A stretch of 64,000 nt of DNA from assembly GCA_021324685.1 (NCBI GenBank), contig JAJPIQ010000085.1, positions 102,268-166,267 on the forward strand, given 5' to 3'. Made by a program: the position numbers and the translations under genes. The first letter of the stretch is position 1. The number at the start of each line of letters is the position of its first letter. Positions 61,344-64,000 of this stretch are shown piece after piece. The notes under the pieces were generated by a model, which did no database searches, had not been told where the DNA came from, and saw nothing but the letters and a program-made list of their open reading frames with translations. This DNA is from Bacteroidota bacterium. Its GTDB lineage: Bacteria; Bacteroidota; Ignavibacteria; Palsa-1295.

Positions 61344-62759
61344 CTACTTTTCGACGAATGCAATAGAGGAATTCCATGGCCACCCGTTTTGCACTTTACT
61401 CCAAACAAAAAAGACGATCACCCCGGCACCAATGACACCAAGGGCACCCAGTATGAACGGAAGTCCGGTAAAATAAAAAACGAAAAGCCAGATCGCGATA
61501 GAAAGGACGGCGGGAATTGGGAACCATGGCATTCGGAACGGAAGCGAAGCCAGATTATTTTTTTCACGGCGCCAGAGTATTAGCCCAACGGTCTGACCGA
61601 TGAATTGTATGAGAATGCGAATTGCAAGAATGGCATCGATCACGTCACCCATCCGCTTAAAGAAGACACTGAAAATAAATCCGAGCGCCCCGAGTACCAG
61701 AAGAGAAACATAAGGAAAATGTTTTGTAGGATGGACGCGTCCAAAAATGGAAAAGAATGCCCGGTCTTTTGCTGCCGCGTATGGAATACGTGAATATCCA
61801 AGCATTGCAGAAAAAAGCGACGCCGACGCAATGATAAGGATCAACACGGTGCCGACCGTTGCAGCGGTGCGACCATACAAGTGCTCGAAGAACAAGCTGA
61901 ATACAAAATCGGAGTGCCGTGCCGTTTGCCATGGGAGCGTTCCCAGAATCGCAAGCTGCATCGAAATATACACAACGGCGATGCCCGCAATGGAAAGCAG
62001 CATACTGCGAGGGATGTTCTTTTCGGGCGAGCGAATTTCCGCGCCCAAATGGCAGACGTTATAATATCCCAGAAAACTATAGACCGATTTCCCCATCGCC
62101 TGTCCCAGGAGCACGAAAAAGATCGGACTCAGTGTCCAGCCATTCGCGGGATAGTGAAATGCCAGGGATGGATCGAAATGGGTCGCTCCTCCAACGACGA
62201 TCCACGCGATCGTAAGAAGAAGCACGGACCATAAGCCGATGGCGATTTTTCCGGTCGATTCGATTTTGCGATACAGGAGAAATGTCAGAATCAACACAAG
62301 CGCCCCGGAAATGGCCTTGCGGCCATCCAAAGAAATAGGAGTTAAATATGCGACATGCTCCGAAAACCCAATGGCTCCGGAGGCGACGACCAGCGGCGCC
62401 TGAAAGATCGTTTGCCAGATAAAAAGGAACGAAAATAGCTGGCCCCAACTCGTTTCTCCGTATATCTTTCTAAGGAACACGAAGCTTCCCCCGGCTTCCG
62501 GCCAGCGCGCACCAAGCTCCGACCAGACAAGCCCGTCCAGGATCGAAAGCAATGCACCGGCAATCCACGCGATAATACATTGCGGGCCATTCATAATGTC
62601 GATCGTCATGGCCATCGTAATGAACGGACCAATGCCGACCATATCGATCATATTCAGAGCCGTCGCTTCACGCAGGCCAAGGGCTCGATGAAGGGCAGTG
62701 CCGGACTTCCCATCTCGGCGATCGCCGACCTCAGGGACTAATATTTTGTTTTCCTTCAC
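61344..62759 (-). CDS. APC-family amino acid permease
   Basis: The 471-residue product has twelve spans and the APC signature segment ALGLREATALNMIDMVGIGPFI at about 28-48, including the substrate-binding GIGPF turn, and later VWSELGARWPEAGGSFVFL. Members carry amino acids or polyamines by proton symport or antiport. The start is GTG inside a 14-bp repeat also present at the stop of the PIG-L gene. It lies 27 bp after that gene and 34 bp before porU, which suggests co-transcription. The substrate cannot be read. Confidence 0.88.
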   Translation of the reverse strand: MKENKILVPEVGDRRDGKSGTALHRALGLREATALNMIDMVGIGPFITMAMTIDIMNGPQCIIAWIAGALLSILDGLVWSELGARWPEAGGSFVFLRKIYGETSWGQLFSFLFIWQTIFQAPLVVASGAIGFSEHVAYLTPISLDGRKAISGALVLILTFLLYRKIESTGKIAIGLWSVLLLTIAWIVVGGATHFDPSLAFHYPANGWTLSPIFFVLLGQAMGKSVYSFLGYYNVCHLGAEIRSPEKNIPRSMLLSIAGIAVVYISMQLAILGTLPWQTARHSDFVFSLFFEHLYGRTAATVGTVLILIIASASLFSAMLGYSRIPYAAAKDRAFFSIFGRVHPTKHFPYVSLLVLGALGFIFSVFFKRMGDVIDAILAIRILIQFIGQTVGLILWRREKNNLASLPFRMPWFPIPAVLSIAIWLFVFYFTGLPFILGALGVIGAGVIVFFVWSKVQNGWPWNSSIAFVEK

Positions 62760-62786
62760 TTAATGCCGGTGAAATGCAGCGATATA

Positions 62787-63734
62787 TCACTTAATGCCGG
62801 GATAGGTCACTTCCGGATAGTAATTAATGGCAAGGGCATCGAAGAGCGCTTTTGTTTTGGCCCGACCTTCGGGCGGATTGATATCGAAGTAGTAATATTC
62901 TTCGAGATCTCCCTCATTCATTCCTAACTGCTCGGTCCCCTGAGATTTATGCTCGGCAATCTCCCAATTCACAATGATCTTATAATTAAGCACATGATGG
63001 AAGCCGAAGCTTTGGGTGCGATCGAAGGAGTATGCCGGCATGCCGTCGCTAACGCGCGTGATCGGGAACCCTGCAAGGACCGTGAAGGGACGCGGCGTTT
63101 TTCCTTTCTCGGTGGTGCTTCCGGCCAGGACGATCGGATGAGGAATATTGGCGGGAAGAGCGGCGACGGCCGTCAGCGCCAATATTGTTGCGGCTTTGTG
63201 ATGCCCATGCGTCGAATCGCTCGGAAGCAAGGTAAAGACGAAATCATAGTGACCCCGTTCGAGAATTTTTTCCAAACTCGATTTCACGAAAGGAATATTC
63301 CAGTTGCTGTCGAGCACCTCGTGCGGATCGAGCGTGTAACGATTATCGCGCTGGTTTAAAAAATAAATATGATGCAGCCCAATAATCCTTCCGGCGCGAA
63401 CGAGTTCATCGTGTCGGATGCCGGGAAGGTATTTCCGGCCAACTTTCTCATCAGTGAGTTTCAAATGGTAATATGGCTCGGCCAGTGTCGAATATTTATA
63501 ACCGGCCTCTCCGTTGGTGATGACAACAAGATCGATCGTACCGTGCAGGTCATGTTGAATCTTATAGACCGTACCGGCATACGCGGCCTCATCGTCCGGG
63601 TGGGCATCGACAATGAGCACGCGAGGTCCTGCCGCAGTTTTGGCATTGACCTGAAGTGCAAAAACAACCGAAAAAATAATCGAAATCAGAGCGTGGCGGC
63701 GAAATATCATGCTCGTTCGAACAGGGAAATTCAT
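62787..63734 (-). CDS. PIG-L/LmbE-family deacetylase, exported
   Basis: This zinc-dependent N-acetylsugar deacetylase has the metal motif AHPDDE after VLIVD and the third ligand pair in STHGHHKA. The other visible segments VVITNGEAGYKY and RHDELVRAGRIIG are typical of the family. A signal peptide (MIFRRHALISIIFSVVFAL) leads it out of the cytoplasm, so it may act on cell-surface glycans or a secreted sugar. The start at 63734 is preferred over an ATG only 3 bp from the divergent gene; a third ATG at 63710 is also possible. It is the first gene of the unit with the APC permease and porU. Confidence 0.88.
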   Translation of the reverse strand: MNFPVRTSMIFRRHALISIIFSVVFALQVNAKTAAGPRVLIVDAHPDDEAAYAGTVYKIQHDLHGTIDLVVITNGEAGYKYSTLAEPYYHLKLTDEKVGRKYLPGIRHDELVRAGRIIGLHHIYFLNQRDNRYTLDPHEVLDSNWNIPFVKSSLEKILERGHYDFVFTLLPSDSTHGHHKAATILALTAVAALPANIPHPIVLAGSTTEKGKTPRPFTVLAGFPITRVSDGMPAYSFDRTQSFGFHHVLNYKIIVNWEIAEHKSQGTEQLGMNEGDLEEYYYFDINPPEGRAKTKALFDALAINYYPEVTYPGIK

Positions 63735-63767
63735 AGTATTGTTTAATATTCCGCATCCATTCATATT

Positions 63768-64000
63768 GTGATAAAAAAGCCCGACACCCTTTTCAGTCGT
63801 GAAGAGACAATAGCGCTCGTAGTCCTAAGCGTTATTGTGCTCCTGTCTCGCAGCGCATTCGTGTTTTTAAACGACCATCTGCTTGTTGGGACTGTTTTCG
63901 TAGACGATGCCTTTTATTCCCTCACCGTCGCGAGGCATTTGGCGCTTGGTCAGGGAATTACCATAGACGGAGTTCATCCGACAAACGGGTTTCAACCGCT
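63768..64000 (+). CDS. Membrane glycosyltransferase-like protein, N-terminal fragment
   Basis: The open frame starts at GTG 63768 and runs past the right edge (77 codons visible). After a basic N-terminus there is one span (TIALVVLSVIVLLSRSAFVF) and a loop with FVDDAFYSLTVARHLALG and then GVHPTNGFQP. The acidic pair DD and the PTNGFQP motif are typical of the GT-C-like hypothetical membrane proteins in the dolichyl-phosphate mannosyltransferase superfamily. It is divergent from the PIG-L gene with 33 bp between starts. Full length unknown. Confidence 0.7.
   Translation, partial: MIKKPDTLFSREETIALVVLSVIVLLSRSAFVFLNDHLLVGTVFVDDAFYSLTVARHLALGQGITIDGVHPTNGFQP

Overview
The window is a chromosomal segment of moderate GC that most likely comes from a member of the Bacteroidetes/Chlorobi (FCB) group, probably a Chlorobi/Ignavibacteria/Kapabacteria-like lineage. 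The main evidence is the type IX secretion system (T9SS) sortase PorU, several large secreted proteins that end in T9SS-type sorting domains, a general lack of Shine-Dalgarno sequences, and frequent GTG/TTG starts. The lineage is an inference; no 16S rRNA is present. There is no transposase, prophage or CRISPR array.

Layout. 1-2.5 kb: end of mreB, then mreC and mreD (cell shape), gpmA and tRNA-Cys. 2.5-15.7 kb: a mixed housekeeping and hypothetical region. It holds a secreted 114-aa protein, a 497-aa helical protein, a TauD-like dioxygenase, a two-winged-helix protein, an SDR enzyme, an ABC exporter pair, a tightly overlapped three-gene unit (NADP oxidoreductase, PfkB kinase, proline iminopeptidase), AtuA overlapping the tRNA-modifying enzyme Sua5/TsaC, and a PsbP-like secreted protein. 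15.8-27.2 kb: a minus-strand translation cluster, tuf-rpsJ-rplC-rplD-rplW-rplB-rpsS-rplV-rpsC-rplP-rpmC-rpsQ-rplN-rplX-rplE-rpsN-[VOC]-rpsH-rplF-rplR-rpsE-rpmD. A glyoxalase-fold gene interrupts it, two repeat elements lie inside it, and it ends at rpmD without rplO/secY.

27.9-41.5 kb: surface polysaccharide functions (YfhO-like membrane protein, O-antigen polymerase-like protein, Wzz/GumC-like protein, GT39-type and GT2 glycosyltransferases). These are interleaved with acyl-CoA metabolism (3-hydroxybutyryl-CoA dehydrogenase, thiolase, free-standing B12-binding mutase domain) and a T9SS cargo protein. A candidate structured RNA with its own terminator lies at about 36.9-37.0 kb. 41.6-50.3 kb: a 1449-aa T9SS cargo protein, then a three-gene extracytoplasmic unit (di-haem cytochrome c peroxidase, BNR-type propeller, PQQ-type sugar dehydrogenase). 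50.2-55.3 kb: a membrane protein, threonine aldolase, an Lrp/AsnC regulator, glutamine synthetase and tRNA-Val. 55.4-64 kb: an apparent operon of PIG-L deacetylase, APC permease and a very large (1973-aa) PorU-type sortase, with the start of a divergent membrane glycosyltransferase at the edge.

Functional links. PorU would cleave the sorting domains of secreted proteins, and up to four predicted cargo proteins are encoded in the same window, so secretion machinery and clients co-occur here. The glycosyltransferase and Wzz/Wzy genes could build the surface polysaccharide to which T9SS cargo is commonly attached. Candidates for novelty are the VOC gene in the ribosomal cluster, the structured RNA, the repeat elements inside essential operons, the secreted redox unit, and two pairs of convergent genes whose 3' ends overlap by about 65 bp.
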